NCBI RefSeq assembly: GCF_021440085.1 | Contig: NZ_JAKCPW010000001.1 | Span: 1,116,001-1,180,000 of the forward strand | Reading direction: 5' to 3' | Length of the DNA stretch: 64,000 nt | From: Dyadobacter sp. CY261 | Lineage (GTDB): Bacteria > Bacteroidota > Bacteroidia > Cytophagales > Spirosomataceae | In this document: one piece after another, positions 55,297 through 64,000 of the stretch | Numbering within the stretch: position 1 is the stretch's first letter | How the letters are laid out: the number at the start of each line of letters is the position of its first letter | Notes under the pieces: model-generated | Told to the model about the DNA's origin: nothing | What the model saw: the letters and a program-made list of their open reading frames with translations, nothing else | The model's database searches: none | Program-made: the position numbers and the translations under genes

Positions 55297-55320
55297 AGGT
55301 AACCGAAACGGTAACCGATT
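55297..55320. repeat. GGTAACCGA direct repeats right of core 2
   Basis: aggtaaccgaaacggtaaccgatt contains ggtaaccga twice, 12 bases apart, starting 59 bases beyond the core. It corresponds to the pair near core 1. Nothing else is recognised in 55239-55579. Confidence 0.55.
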
Positions 55321-55579
55321 CTTTTAGCTTGTTTTGATAGATTTTGATTATCTAACGTCATTATCAAAGTTAAAACTTTATTCCGGGATTTCACTTTAGA
55401 TTTGATCGCCTGGAGGCGAGGCGTTCATTACACGCAACTGGTTTGGTGATGTTTGTCTCACATAATGGACACGGGTGTTTGACGACAAGATGAAGCTCGA
55501 ATCCCACAACTGTGCGTTAGCAGTGGACTTCGAACAAATTTTAGTAATTTCGAGTAGCATCAAACCCTTTTTAGGCCCC

Positions 55580-55975
55580 TTGAAACACGTACTATCTGCC
55601 GTATTAGTTCCGCTTCTGGTTGTGAGTATTTCATGTCGAAAACAAGACAACCCAAGCCCTCAGACAATAGCTTACCTAACAAGGCTCGCAGCAGTAGTAT
55701 GCTCCCAAGCCGATCCTATGCGCAAAAACTTTGTGTTCCTACCGAATGAAAGTGACGACCCGTCTTTCATTACCGAACAGGAAGTCGATAGCGTTGAAAG
55801 TAACCTTAAAGATGCAGGGATTGGTGCCTGGGTATTGGTACTTGGGGACCAGGAGTCAGGTACATATACCGTATATACTTGGGCTCTCGGGGATGATAAA
55901 TTGAGACTCAATGTGACACATTACGATCCAAAAAATCAAATAAGGCGGATATATTATTGGCACTGTGAAAAGTAA
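55580..55975 (+). CDS. Hypothetical lipoprotein
   Basis: 131 residues from a TTG at 55580. The frame is open from 55475, but only the TTG start gives a proper signal, MKHVLSAVLVPLLVVSISC with lipobox Cys at residue 19 and basic n-region. The body has TEQEVDSVESNLKDAGIGAW and GTYTVYTWALGDDKLRLNVT. Family not recognised. It follows the right boundary of the integrative element. Confidence 0.6.
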   Translation: MKHVLSAVLVPLLVVSISCRKQDNPSPQTIAYLTRLAAVVCSQADPMRKNFVFLPNESDDPSFITEQEVDSVESNLKDAGIGAWVLVLGDQESGTYTVYTWALGDDKLRLNVTHYDPKNQIRRIYYWHCEK

Positions 55976-56027
55976 CGGTAGTTGAGTTTGTCCGATTTGT
56001 ATTTACCGTCAGTCTCAGATCGATTCG

Positions 56028-56636
56028 TTAAGGTAGCGCTATCTGCGGATCGTAACCAGCTGCAATGGTACTTACCAAAGAAGGTGGGGTCAATACTTCT
56101 ACATAGCCAACCAAAAAAAGACTTGTAGTTTCGTAACCAAAGGGTGTCCACAAATGAAGCTTGTCGGCCATTTTCAGATAGGGTTGGCTGCCGTGACTGA
56201 TGAACACACCGTCCGGCAACTTATCGAACTCTATCTGAAACGTTACTTTGGTTTTACCGTTGATCCTCTCTTGATGCAAGACTTGGTCTATTTGGGCAAT
56301 AGGTGTTTTGAGGTCAAAACCATGCTGCGGATTTCCTTCCGTCCAATACCGTTTAAACCGGTTGAAATCGTCTCTTCGACACTCGGCGCATGGCCGGTGC
56401 CCTGCGGAAAATGCGGTAGCTTCATCCAAGAAGAACAGTTCTGTCCAGCGGTTTGGAGTCATAACGACACGGTGACGCCCCTTAAACTGAAGTAGACAGG
56501 TGATCCACGGCCTTACACTAAATGCTCGTATTATTTCTTTGTGGTCATTGTGAATTACGCCGCGATTCCCCGTCCAACGTCCCCGCGCAGCGGTACAGAT
56601 CAGTTGTCCGTAAGGGTCTACACGGTTTTGAAGCAT
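56028..56636 (-). CDS. Conserved hypothetical protein with Cys-x-x-Cys site
   Basis: 202 residues. RGRWTGNRGVIHNDHKEIIR, WITCLLQFKGRHR, YTELFFLDEATAFSAGHRPC-like text (here WTELFFLDEATAFSAGHRPC) and then AECRR give a putative metal or nucleic-acid binding site around the Cys pair. The motif vaguely recalls Ada-type Cys sites. No signal peptide, so cytoplasmic. It appears as a conserved hypothetical in related bacteria from memory; reaction unknown. Confidence 0.7.
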   Translation of the reverse strand: MLQNRVDPYGQLICTAARGRWTGNRGVIHNDHKEIIRAFSVRPWITCLLQFKGRHRVVMTPNRWTELFFLDEATAFSAGHRPCAECRRDDFNRFKRYWTEGNPQHGFDLKTPIAQIDQVLHQERINGKTKVTFQIEFDKLPDGVFISHGSQPYLKMADKLHLWTPFGYETTSLFLVGYVEVLTPPSLVSTIAAGYDPQIALP

Positions 56637-57015
56637 ATTGCAGTCAGTTTTTATGTTTATATAGGGAACTTCGCTGAATCATCATGACGTAGATACCACA
56701 AATGTACAAAGCCTCTATCACTCCAATCCTTGTCGGCTTTCATTCGCAGGAGTAGACCGTATGTCTACCTCCTTTTTCTCTGCTTTATAAACTTTAAGGG
56801 GAGGTTAACCAATTTGAAACAAGCAGGTTACTAGATGAAATGCATCGCTTTAGCTCATTTGCCAACCCTTCTATCTTCAAATTAAAGAAAATTGGTACCG
56901 GTCGCGGTAGCTCCGTTGTCGGCACCGAAACGACTCGAAAGACTCTGCAAATTGTTAGTTCGGTTACAACGATCGAATCTAAATTCGCATCTTAGTCTAA
57001 GAAAATCAGGAAACT
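56637..57015 (+). other. Intergenic stretch, at most one tiny ORF
   Basis: No convincing gene. A 51-codon ORF at 56840-56995 (MHRFSSFANPSIFKLKKIGT...) has balanced composition but no recognised relative. The region probably carries promoters for the divergent genes at 56636 (-) and 57016 (+). Confidence 0.35.
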
Positions 57016-57441
57016 ATGAATAAGGTATTGCTCTTCTTTTTGACTTTGATTGCTTTTGTCCAGTGCAAAAAGGATAGCCCCCTGGCATTGGCCGATATTC
57101 AGCCTATTGTCGGCGAGTGGCGATTGACTTCTTACAAGGGGACGGATGGAAGCACGACGGTACCCGATACAACCGGACAAGGTAGATCCCTGTTAATGGT
57201 AATACGAGCCGACGGTGTGATCGTCGATGGGTATGGAAGACTTCCATGCTGCCCTCCTTTAAAATATTTCTTTAAAGAAAGAGAATTCGTTCCCCAGCCA
57301 ACCGCTCCCATCGAGCCTTCAATTTGTCCTTTCGTTCTTTGCGGATCATGCCCGGAAATGAGGATAAATATGTCTGCGCCCGACATTCTGCTCGTGCAAA
57401 GTTGTGGGGGAGGAACATCGACGTATGTTCGGGAAAAGTAG
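57016..57441 (+). CDS. Hypothetical lipoprotein, lipocalin-like
   Basis: 141 residues. Signal MNKVLLFFLTLIAFVQC with lipobox Cys at residue 17, then KKDSPLA. IVGEWRLTSYKG at the start of the mature part is the usual opening of small lipocalin-like (DUF-type) Bacteroidota lipoproteins. RLPCCPPLKYFF and ICPFVLCGSCPEM are Cys-rich. Function unknown. Confidence 0.7.
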   Translation: MNKVLLFFLTLIAFVQCKKDSPLALADIQPIVGEWRLTSYKGTDGSTTVPDTTGQGRSLLMVIRADGVIVDGYGRLPCCPPLKYFFKEREFVPQPTAPIEPSICPFVLCGSCPEMRINMSAPDILLVQSCGGGTSTYVREK

Positions 57442-57460
57442 ATATTGTAAATTTCCCAAA

Positions 57461-57740
57461 CTAAATCAAAGCTCGTGCTGCCAGATCGGAAATTTCTCCG
57501 AACAGTTTGTCAAATTTGCCCTGGGTGTTGGTTGAATCCGCTGCTCCTTCGAGGTAGTGCACCGCTCCTTTGACCCCGATCACGGCCTGCTTCACTTTCC
57601 CAATCTCGGAAACCGTGCAGATGAGGATTTCGTCGTTGATCGTTTTGTTCTCGACGCTTAGGCGCACAGGTAGCGCGCGTATGGGCATTACTCTTAGGGA
57701 CTTTTATCACTCTTGTTACCATCGCGTCGGTACTTGCCAT
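57461..57740 (-). pseudogene. Small hypothetical gene, probably frameshifted
   Basis: An N-terminal frame from the ATG at 57740 (MASTDAMVTRVIKVPKSNAH) and a C-terminal frame from 57688 (LPVRLSVENKTINDEILIC, ending ISDLAARALI) are both protein-like and adjoin near 57680. A one-base shift around the run cgcgcgc would join them into about 92 codons. A sequencing error or real decay is possible. Function unknown. Confidence 0.4.
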
Positions 57741-57924
57741 ACCTCGTTCTTCCTATCTGCTAATTGATTAGCTGCAAAAATATGCCTACAGGCAGAATTG
57801 GCGTGGCGGATTTCATATCGGGGATCCTTAGTGCTGTGGTTATAAAGCTCTTAACCGTAGGCTTTCAGGCTATTAAAGTGGCATTGCTTGATCCGTTAAA
57901 GAGTTTACGCGGCGGGTAGGTCTA

Positions 57925-58674
57925 TTATTTTGAAAGTGCTTTCCTGATAAGATCCTTCTTCATCCGCGACACAGGAACTTTGGTGCCATCCTGCATCAGC
58001 AAATAGCCGCTGTCCTCCTTGATCAGGCTTTTAACATAGGTCTTGTTGACCAGATGCGAGTTATGCGGACGGATAAAACCATAGTCGGCCAGTATTTCGT
58101 CGTACTCAAACATGGGCTTGGAAACCAGTATCTGCTCGCCGCTTTGCAGGAAAAAGATGGTGTAATTGTTCTCTGCCTGGCATCGTACAATTTCGCTGGT
58201 TTTAACAAACCTCGTTTCTTTGGCAGAGGATAACCCAATCCTGTGCTCGGACTTTTGCTGGGAGTTTAAGAGGAGTTGTACAAGGTTCTGTATTTGCGTA
58301 TTCTGCTGTCTTTCATTGATTTTATCGGCAGCCCGCGCGACGGCGGTTTGCAGGTCCTGCGGATCGATGGGTTTGAGCAAATAGTCGATCGCCGAAAAAC
58401 GGATTGCCTGGATGCCGTATTGGTCGAATCCGGTGACAAAAATGATTTCGAAAGCCAGTTTTGGAATTGATTTAAGTAGGTCGAAACCAGTTTTTCCCGG
58501 CATTTGAATATCCAGAAAAACCAAATCCGGTTGTACCGAGTTAATCACTTCCCTGCCAGCGTCTGCATCGAATGCATGACCTTCTATTTTTACCTGTGGG
58601 CAATGCCTGAGCAGCAATGCTTTGAGGTTGTCTATGTTATTTGCTTCGTCATCAATGATTACGGCACGTATCAT
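57925..58674 (-). CDS. LytTR-family response regulator
   Basis: About 249 residues. The receiver has the acidic pair in IIDDEANN and the phosphoryl Asp in LVFLDIQMPG (about residue 55-57). A C-terminal LytTR DNA-binding domain follows (FVKTSEIVRCQAENNYTIFF, FIRPHNSHLVNKTYVKSL, PVSRMKKDLI). Of two near starts (58680, 58674) the second gives an ATGA overlap with the kinase stop. Partner of the kinase upstream. Confidence 0.93.
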   Translation of the reverse strand: MIRAVIIDDEANNIDNLKALLLRHCPQVKIEGHAFDADAGREVINSVQPDLVFLDIQMPGKTGFDLLKSIPKLAFEIIFVTGFDQYGIQAIRFSAIDYLLKPIDPQDLQTAVARAADKINERQQNTQIQNLVQLLLNSQQKSEHRIGLSSAKETRFVKTSEIVRCQAENNYTIFFLQSGEQILVSKPMFEYDEILADYGFIRPHNSHLVNKTYVKSLIKEDSGYLLMQDGTKVPVSRMKKDLIRKALSK

Positions 58675-60314
58675 ATCCATTTTTTGAGATTGAAGACAAC
58701 CGTCGTGCCTGTTTTGTCAGAAAAGGCTTTCATGTCAATGGTATAACCTCCTTTATTCAGCAGTTTGATCCGTTCCCGGGTCAGTGTAAGGCCTTTTCCG
58801 CCGGTGCCGACAGATTGGTCGTACCCGCTGCCGTTGTCCTGAACTGTAATGATAATGTCTGACTTGGTGGTTGCAAAATCAAGCGTTAGTATGCCGTTCG
58901 TTCCAAGCCTGGATATCCCGTGTTTGACCGCGTTCTCCACAACAGGCTGAATGAGCAATGTGGGTACTTCAACTTGCAGATTTGCTATTTGAGGATCTAT
59001 CCTGATCTGGTATTTAAAGTCAAATCTTAATTGTTCAAGTTTAATGTAGTTTTCCATATTTGCTATTTCGGTAGTCAGCGGCACCATTTCTGTTCCCGAA
59101 TGATGAAGCGTATTTCTCATCAATTTGCTGAAACCTGAAAGGTAAGTATTCGCCCGGTCGATGTCGTGTTTGTTAATAAGCCCTTGCAAAGAGCCGAGCG
59201 CGTTGAAGACGAAATGCGGGTTCAATTGTGATTGAATTGCTTGAAGTTCCAGATTGGCCTTTCTGGCCATGTTCCGGCTCTTGCGCAGCCTCGCCCTGAA
59301 CCAAAAGTAGACAATCAAGCACAAGACCAGTGCCGTCAGCCACGGGCGTACCAGTATCGCCATTGGGATAAACATCAACAACTGGCTATTATAGGCCAGG
59401 CTATTGAGCCAGTGATGATCGACGGTGAAAGGGTACGTTCCATAATCAGGGCTAGACCTTGTGTAAGCAAATTGTAAATCATAGCGGCCATCAGGCAGCC
59501 ACGTCCAGTTTTCGGTTTTCTGTTCCAGTTCGACAAAAGGCTCCATTTCTTTGACGGTCCCGATCCAGGGTTTGTCTGTGCCGACACGGTAGAGAATGCG
59601 GGTGTCTTGGATCTTTCCATCGTAATAGGCTTTCTTGAAACCGAAGAACATGGTGTGTTCGGCGATGGAAAGACTGTCAGGTACCGCGTTCGGAGCCGAG
59701 TAGGTTGGTTTGTTGCGAACAAAAAAATGGAATAGCCGGCGTAGTTTTGTCGTATCGGACAAGCGTACGTCCGTATTAACATAGATATAAAACAGTTCCG
59801 GTTTGGGATAGACCAGTGTAATCCGCAGCTCGCCTAAAGTTTGTCCGCTGGACGTGTGAAGAGAGACGGTTACAGTGTTTTTGCCAAAAGGTAATGTCGG
59901 GCCGGCAGCGCAGCGCAACTTTCCAAGCTGGTACGATGCGATCTGGCTATTTGCCTCATAACGACTTACTCGTTTACCATCCACCTTGAAAAAGAATCCA
60001 TCAGCAAGCTGCTCGGCATCGCGGACAATGAGCATTGTTTGTTCCGCCATGCGGCCCAGTCTCACATGATGATAGCCCTCTCTTACCTGGCTGGATACCG
60101 GCCTGGTTACGGTATCCATTACAGCGACTGTCGCTATTTCTTTCTTTTCAGCCTCGGAGAGGCTTCGGACAATGATGTCCAGCCTGGGTTTCCGGCTTGG
60201 CTCATTGATGAGAAAACGGTTGTTTGTTGGATCTACTATAAGTGTTTGGGCGGTAGTTGCCGTTCCCATCAGATCTAGAAATGCTATCAACAATATTAAT
60301 ATACTTCGATTCAT
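58671..60314 (-). CDS. LytS-like sensor histidine kinase
   Basis: 547 residues. Signal peptide MNRSILILLIAFLDLMGTA, a periplasmic beta-rich sensor of about 300 residues, one membrane segment (WLTALVLCLIVYFWFRARL) and a PF06580 kinase domain with phospho-acceptor His in QLNPHFVFNALGSL. N-box QPVVENAVKHG and G-box GKGLTLTRERI follow. It controls the LytTR regulator with which it overlaps by 4 bases. The sensor reads like a carbohydrate-type beta domain, but its ligand is unknown. Confidence 0.92.
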   Translation of the reverse strand: MNRSILILLIAFLDLMGTATTAQTLIVDPTNNRFLINEPSRKPRLDIIVRSLSEAEKKEIATVAVMDTVTRPVSSQVREGYHHVRLGRMAEQTMLIVRDAEQLADGFFFKVDGKRVSRYEANSQIASYQLGKLRCAAGPTLPFGKNTVTVSLHTSSGQTLGELRITLVYPKPELFYIYVNTDVRLSDTTKLRRLFHFFVRNKPTYSAPNAVPDSLSIAEHTMFFGFKKAYYDGKIQDTRILYRVGTDKPWIGTVKEMEPFVELEQKTENWTWLPDGRYDLQFAYTRSSPDYGTYPFTVDHHWLNSLAYNSQLLMFIPMAILVRPWLTALVLCLIVYFWFRARLRKSRNMARKANLELQAIQSQLNPHFVFNALGSLQGLINKHDIDRANTYLSGFSKLMRNTLHHSGTEMVPLTTEIANMENYIKLEQLRFDFKYQIRIDPQIANLQVEVPTLLIQPVVENAVKHGISRLGTNGILTLDFATTKSDIIITVQDNGSGYDQSVGTGGKGLTLTRERIKLLNKGGYTIDMKAFSDKTGTTVVFNLKKWI

Positions 60315-60589
60315 GTCATCCTGATTTTTTGTTCAAGGACAAAAATCCAAAGTATAGCCCAATGGTAATTATGAAAATGTGGCTTTGGCACCTGTGAATG
60401 TGTATCTGAATTGTCGGATTGTTGTTACCCGGCCTTGATTAGCGATCAGGTCGTCCATAACTGCAATCTAACACTGATTTTAAAATATGGATACAGTAAA
60501 CAAATTATTAACGGTTACTTATTAAATTTAGCTGATCATTAAAATAAGATATCAATCGGAAAAGCCCTGATAGCCAAACTATAAACGCC
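60315..60589 (+). other. Divergent intergenic region
   Basis: 275 AT-rich bases between the kinase (-) and the lipoprotein (+). No gene, RNA or strong hairpin is seen; it presumably holds both promoters. Confidence 0.4.
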
Positions 60590-61006
60590 ATGAAAACGAA
60601 ACTTTTGATATTGATTTTCACCATTGCCCTTGCTTGTCAAAAGAGAACACCAGATCCCGAAAAACCTAATATCTCCGGCCGCTACAACGGCACGATCTCC
60701 GGGAATTTTTACCCAAGTGATTTCCCGGCTTCCAAGCAGGAGCCATTCACAGAACCCGCCAGCTTCGAAATCTCCCATGAAAATGTGGATGGGACAATTA
60801 CCGGTTTCGATAGCGTGGCAGCTAAATTGACGGTAGACAAAAGTCGCCCCTCCGATTTTAGCGTTTTGGACATCCGGGACGGCAGTGATTTGAGGGTTAA
60901 TGCGACCGGACGCTGCAAAGATGATACATTGGAAATGACGGGCAGCTATCATTTTTTAGACCGATCACGACGCACATTCCGGTTCATTGGTGTGAGAATG
61001 CAATGA
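60590..61006 (+). CDS. Hypothetical lipoprotein
   Basis: 138 residues. Signal MKTKLLILIFTIALAC with lipobox Cys at residue 16, then QKRTPDPEKP. Beta-rich mature part (ISGRYNGTISGNFY, ATGRCKDDTLEMTGSYHF) like a small lipocalin-like fold. Its stop overlaps the start of the thioredoxin-type gene (ATGA), so the two are one operon. Function unknown. Confidence 0.72.
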   Translation: MKTKLLILIFTIALACQKRTPDPEKPNISGRYNGTISGNFYPSDFPASKQEPFTEPASFEISHENVDGTITGFDSVAAKLTVDKSRPSDFSVLDIRDGSDLRVNATGRCKDDTLEMTGSYHFLDRSRRTFRFIGVRMQ

Positions 61007-62538
61007 TTTTTATAAAACAGCTAATGGGTAGTCATTTACAATATGTTTACAGACTGGCTAAATTCAGAGCCTTGATTTGGTATGTAGTTCTTATTGTGCT
61101 ATTGCTAGGTATGTGCACATGCAGGAATCGATCGGATGTGACAACCGTTGAGATCGAATGCGGTGACTGTAAGGGCAAAGTAGTCGAAATATTATCTTTC
61201 GATCTGCTGGAACCTAAAAATTTGGAGGTTGCCAACGGACGGTTTGATTCGGATGGGGAGGCAACCCTCTTCTTTGATATACCCGGTGACCGTTTTCTGA
61301 CGATTGGGGTCGATAGCGCTGATTATAGGCTTATTTACATTTTTGCGGGCAAAAAAACGAACATACAATATGTTGGTAAAACGATGCAGGTCAAAGGGAG
61401 TAGTGGACGTTTTTATACTTACCTGGCGGAATTTCGAATCATTAGCGACAGTCTGCTGGCTTTGGCTGATCAGAAGCGCACCGGAAGCCATCAACTTCGG
61501 GAAGGCGAAAGACCCGCTTTTTTCCAAGGAATTCGTTTGGCCGTCGGACATTTCGAAGATCTCGTTAAAGCAGACAAGGAGCTAGTTAATGCTCATAAAG
61601 AGATTCTTTTATTTTATATGCAAAGTTTCAGCCAATGGTTGATCAGATCGTTCCGAGTGGTGGAAACGGAAGAGACGTATACTCATTGGCGAAAAACGGG
61701 GAACAAGGCCAATGGATTTGCTCCCGATTTTTTTAATGCCCTTGCAGTTTCTCCGGAACGTGTGAATTCACGATTCTACTTTTACATTGATTTGATCAAC
61801 TCCGAATTATTGCATCACCTCTGGAAGCCGGTTGAATTCCATCTGGATGAGACCGGTAGCGACTATGACGATGGAACTGTCGGGCTGCAATGTGCGCAGG
61901 TTATTACTAACGCGGATTTTCCCGAACCTCTGTCTGAGTTGATGCTTGCTAAAAATCTCTATCATTGCTTGCGGTTAAGTGCTGTCACACCGTCTGCCAC
62001 CAAATTATTCGATCAATTTATGAGGCGTTTTCCGCGATCGGTTTTTGCACCAGCGCTACGGAAGCAATTTGCCGAATCGAAAGCACTAAGCGAAGGTGAG
62101 CCGGCAAAGGATTTCAAGGGCTTTACGGAAGATGGGAAGCCGTTTCAATTTTCAGCGTTGAAGGGGAAGGTGGTTTATGTTGATTTCTGGGCAACCTGGT
62201 GCGGGCCTTGCATTGAAGAATTTCCTCATTCAAAAAAACTGATTGAGCGCTTCAAGGACAATGATGGCATTGTGTTTCTGTTTGTATCCTTTGATAAGGA
62301 TGTTGAAAAATGGAAAGGATTTCTGGCTAGGAAGGACAGACTGAATGGCATGCATGTGATTATAGACAGAAATGAGCCTTCAGTTGCCGACTTTTACCGC
62401 ATCACTGGGATTCCGCATTACCTTTTGATTGACGATCAGGGTAAAATAAAATCGGCAAATGCTATGCGACCTTCGATTCCGGAGACCGCGGATCTTTTAG
62501 ACGAATTGCTGGCTCTGCGCGTGCGACGGTCAAATTGA
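61003..62538 (+). CDS. TlpA-like thioredoxin-domain lipoprotein
   Basis: 511 residues. A hydrophobic segment ending LLLGMCTC gives a lipobox after an unusually long N-region; an internal Met at MGSHLQY is an alternative start. A central part of about 300 residues has no recognised motif. The C-terminal 150 residues form a TlpA/AhpC-type thioredoxin domain with active site WATWCGPCIEEFP and the cis-Pro loop GIPHYLLID. It is a periplasm-facing thiol-disulfide reductase, probably for cytochrome or envelope protein maturation. Confidence 0.88.
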   Translation: MIFIKQLMGSHLQYVYRLAKFRALIWYVVLIVLLLGMCTCRNRSDVTTVEIECGDCKGKVVEILSFDLLEPKNLEVANGRFDSDGEATLFFDIPGDRFLTIGVDSADYRLIYIFAGKKTNIQYVGKTMQVKGSSGRFYTYLAEFRIISDSLLALADQKRTGSHQLREGERPAFFQGIRLAVGHFEDLVKADKELVNAHKEILLFYMQSFSQWLIRSFRVVETEETYTHWRKTGNKANGFAPDFFNALAVSPERVNSRFYFYIDLINSELLHHLWKPVEFHLDETGSDYDDGTVGLQCAQVITNADFPEPLSELMLAKNLYHCLRLSAVTPSATKLFDQFMRRFPRSVFAPALRKQFAESKALSEGEPAKDFKGFTEDGKPFQFSALKGKVVYVDFWATWCGPCIEEFPHSKKLIERFKDNDGIVFLFVSFDKDVEKWKGFLARKDRLNGMHVIIDRNEPSVADFYRITGIPHYLLIDDQGKIKSANAMRPSIPETADLLDELLALRVRRSN

Positions 62539-62721
62539 TTTCCAAGTTATTTTTGGCGTTTGCAATTGTCCGACCAAAGATCAACTTAGGAGAATCACAT
62601 TAATAAACTGAAAACAATCAAAAAGTGAGGTACATGTTGGGAAAGAATACATTCCAGTCGGAGAAATTTTCAAACAAGGTTTTTTAGATATGAGGTTGCT
62701 ATGCCAATTTATATTAGAATT

Positions 62722-64000
62722 ATGCATTGTAAATTAAATTATTTTTTGCCTGACGTTCGGATGTTTATCGTGGCTCTATTAGCAATTATGTCGTGCAGTC
62801 GTGACAAGACTACAATTCAGGAACAGGACCTTGCGGCCTTAAAGCAAAAATATGATGCACGCACGGTCAATTACTTTTATGAGACCGTTTTTCATGAAGA
62901 TTTTGGTAAAGGCAATAACGAAAACCTTTGGAAATGGACGAATGATCCCACTATCGTTATCAAGGGGCGTGCATCGGCTGCGGATACGACGTTCGTCCGA
63001 GAGGCGATTGCCGAAATCAATACGCTTGGCTTGCCGCTGAAATGCCGGCTTGCCCAAACCCCTGATAGCGGAGCGATACAGATTTTTTTCGGAAACGTGA
63101 AGGAAGTAGCGTCATTTCTCGGCGTTGGAAATTTGGATGTGATGGGGGTAGACATCAGTAGCAGTTTCGGATTTGCTAAGCCCGAAAGCTATGAAGGCAG
63201 ACTTATTAATGCCCGGATCGGAATTTACTTTAGTCCTAATGACACAACTGCGGCATTACGCAAAAAAGTGGTGCTGGAAGAGATTGTTCAAGCGCTTGGT
63301 ATATTCGGTGATAGTTACAGTTACCCATCCAGCCTGTTCTTTCAGAATTCCAATCCACAAAAGCGCTTTACCGATTTGGATAAGAATGTCCTAAGGCTTT
63401 TATACGAACCGGCGATTTTACCTGACTATTCGCGGTTGTCTTTTGAAATGGACTTTGCCGATAGCCTCTATCCGGTCAATTCCAATGAAAAGCTTCAAAA
63501 ATACCTTCGGAATTTTCCGGTGAATCCGCAGATAGCGAAGGATCTTGACGAGATATTTTCCGGCGATCTCTTGCTAAAACATCCCAAGGAAGTTAATGTC
63601 TTCCTGTTTGGGGCATTTAGCCGCCAGGATTCAGCTTCTATCGCCGAAGCTTCGTCTGAACTTAGCAAGTTGTCTCCAAATCTGAAGATAGCGATCGGTC
63701 AACACCACGGATCCGAACCCGACCATGGCGTCGTCATATCGCTGACAGAAAACAAGAAGCAGGAGCCAGCGGTTTTGCAAGAGGGCAAAACAATCGCCGG
63801 AAAGAGCTGCATGTACCCAAAAATTATTAAGAACAAGATTTCACTCTCGTTTAATCTCAGCGACCGCAGCAAGGAGCTCCGGCAGCAAAGCCTGGTGAGT
63901 TCATTATATTTTAGCCTGGTGCCGATTAAAATGACGAAATCCAGAATTGAACAGCTATACACTTTGACAAATGACAGAATTTTATTTACCAGGTATTATG
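62722..64000 (+). CDS. DUF2927-like lipoprotein (3' end outside window)
   Basis: Open from the ATG at 62722 (an in-frame ATG at 62701 is also possible) to the right edge, at least 426 residues. The signal ends in LLAIMSC, a lipobox, then SRDKTTIQEQ. The segment VVLEEIVQALGIFGDSYSYP and TDLDKNVLRLLYEP match DUF2927, thought to be secreted, zinc-peptidase-like without a clear catalytic set. The C-terminal half visible has no recognised domain. Only the start of the gene is seen. Confidence 0.72.
   Translation, partial: MHCKLNYFLPDVRMFIVALLAIMSCSRDKTTIQEQDLAALKQKYDARTVNYFYETVFHEDFGKGNNENLWKWTNDPTIVIKGRASAADTTFVREAIAEINTLGLPLKCRLAQTPDSGAIQIFFGNVKEVASFLGVGNLDVMGVDISSSFGFAKPESYEGRLINARIGIYFSPNDTTAALRKKVVLEEIVQALGIFGDSYSYPSSLFFQNSNPQKRFTDLDKNVLRLLYEPAILPDYSRLSFEMDFADSLYPVNSNEKLQKYLRNFPVNPQIAKDLDEIFSGDLLLKHPKEVNVFLFGAFSRQDSASIAEASSELSKLSPNLKIAIGQHHGSEPDHGVVISLTENKKQEPAVLQEGKTIAGKSCMYPKIIKNKISLSFNLSDRSKELRQQSLVSSLYFSLVPIKMTKSRIEQLYTLTNDRILFTRYY

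Overview
The window reads as part of a Bacteroidota chromosome, most likely a Cytophagales bacterium close to Dyadobacter (genus assignment is inference). The evidence is three SusC/SusD pairs, ECF sigma/FecR/STN-receptor modules, lipoproteins with short Bacteroidota-type signals, and tyrosine recombinases of the IntDOT-like type.

Positions 1-40,300 form a large glycan or sugar-derivative utilisation region. A minus-strand operon (SDR oxidoreductase, ROK kinase, UPF0309-like SIS protein, FAD-dependent oxidoreductase running off the left edge) faces two convergent, paralogous AraC regulators. Then come a secreted PQQ-type sugar dehydrogenase fused to PKD, cytochrome c and CBM-like parts (5975-8689) and a first SusCD pair behind a structured leader (8897-14026). 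Two signal-transducing modules follow. The first is ECF-FecR-STN SusC-SusD-Tat-exported pyruvyl-transferase-like protein-MFS (14170-23481). The second is ECF-FecR-SusC-SusD-GH38-like-ROK-EamA-SIS-GH38-like-pyruvyl-transferase-like (23847-40234). Almost every functional class occurs at least twice: AraC, ROK, SIS, GH38-like and pyruvyl-transferase-like. This suggests one locus handling two related substrates. Outer-membrane import, periplasmic cleavage by the GH38-like enzymes, inner-membrane uptake (MFS, EamA) and cytoplasmic phosphorylation/isomerisation (ROK, SIS) can be read as one pathway. The substrate is not determined.

Positions 40,300-57,900 are accessory DNA of lower GC and high decay. 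They hold an OMP/Crp pair, a secreted serine hydrolase, a frameshifted small-toxin remnant and a broken RHS toxin with an HExxH tip. There are also an LRR protein, two copies of an integrase 3' end, and an integrase pseudogene with two in-frame stops. A compact element of about 6.3 kb (48,941-55,238) is bounded by copies of a tRNA 3'-end core, each with a tRNA-style terminator and inverted/direct GGTnAC-type repeats at nearly identical distances. It carries an orphan toxin tip overlapping a DUF2019 gene, a tandem duplication of an HTH plus small-protein module, a lipoprotein, an esterase-TPR protein and an intact integrase.

Positions 57,900-64,000 return to tidier gene content: a LytTR response regulator with its LytS-like kinase, a lipoprotein, a TlpA-like thioredoxin lipoprotein, and a DUF2927-like lipoprotein running off the right edge.
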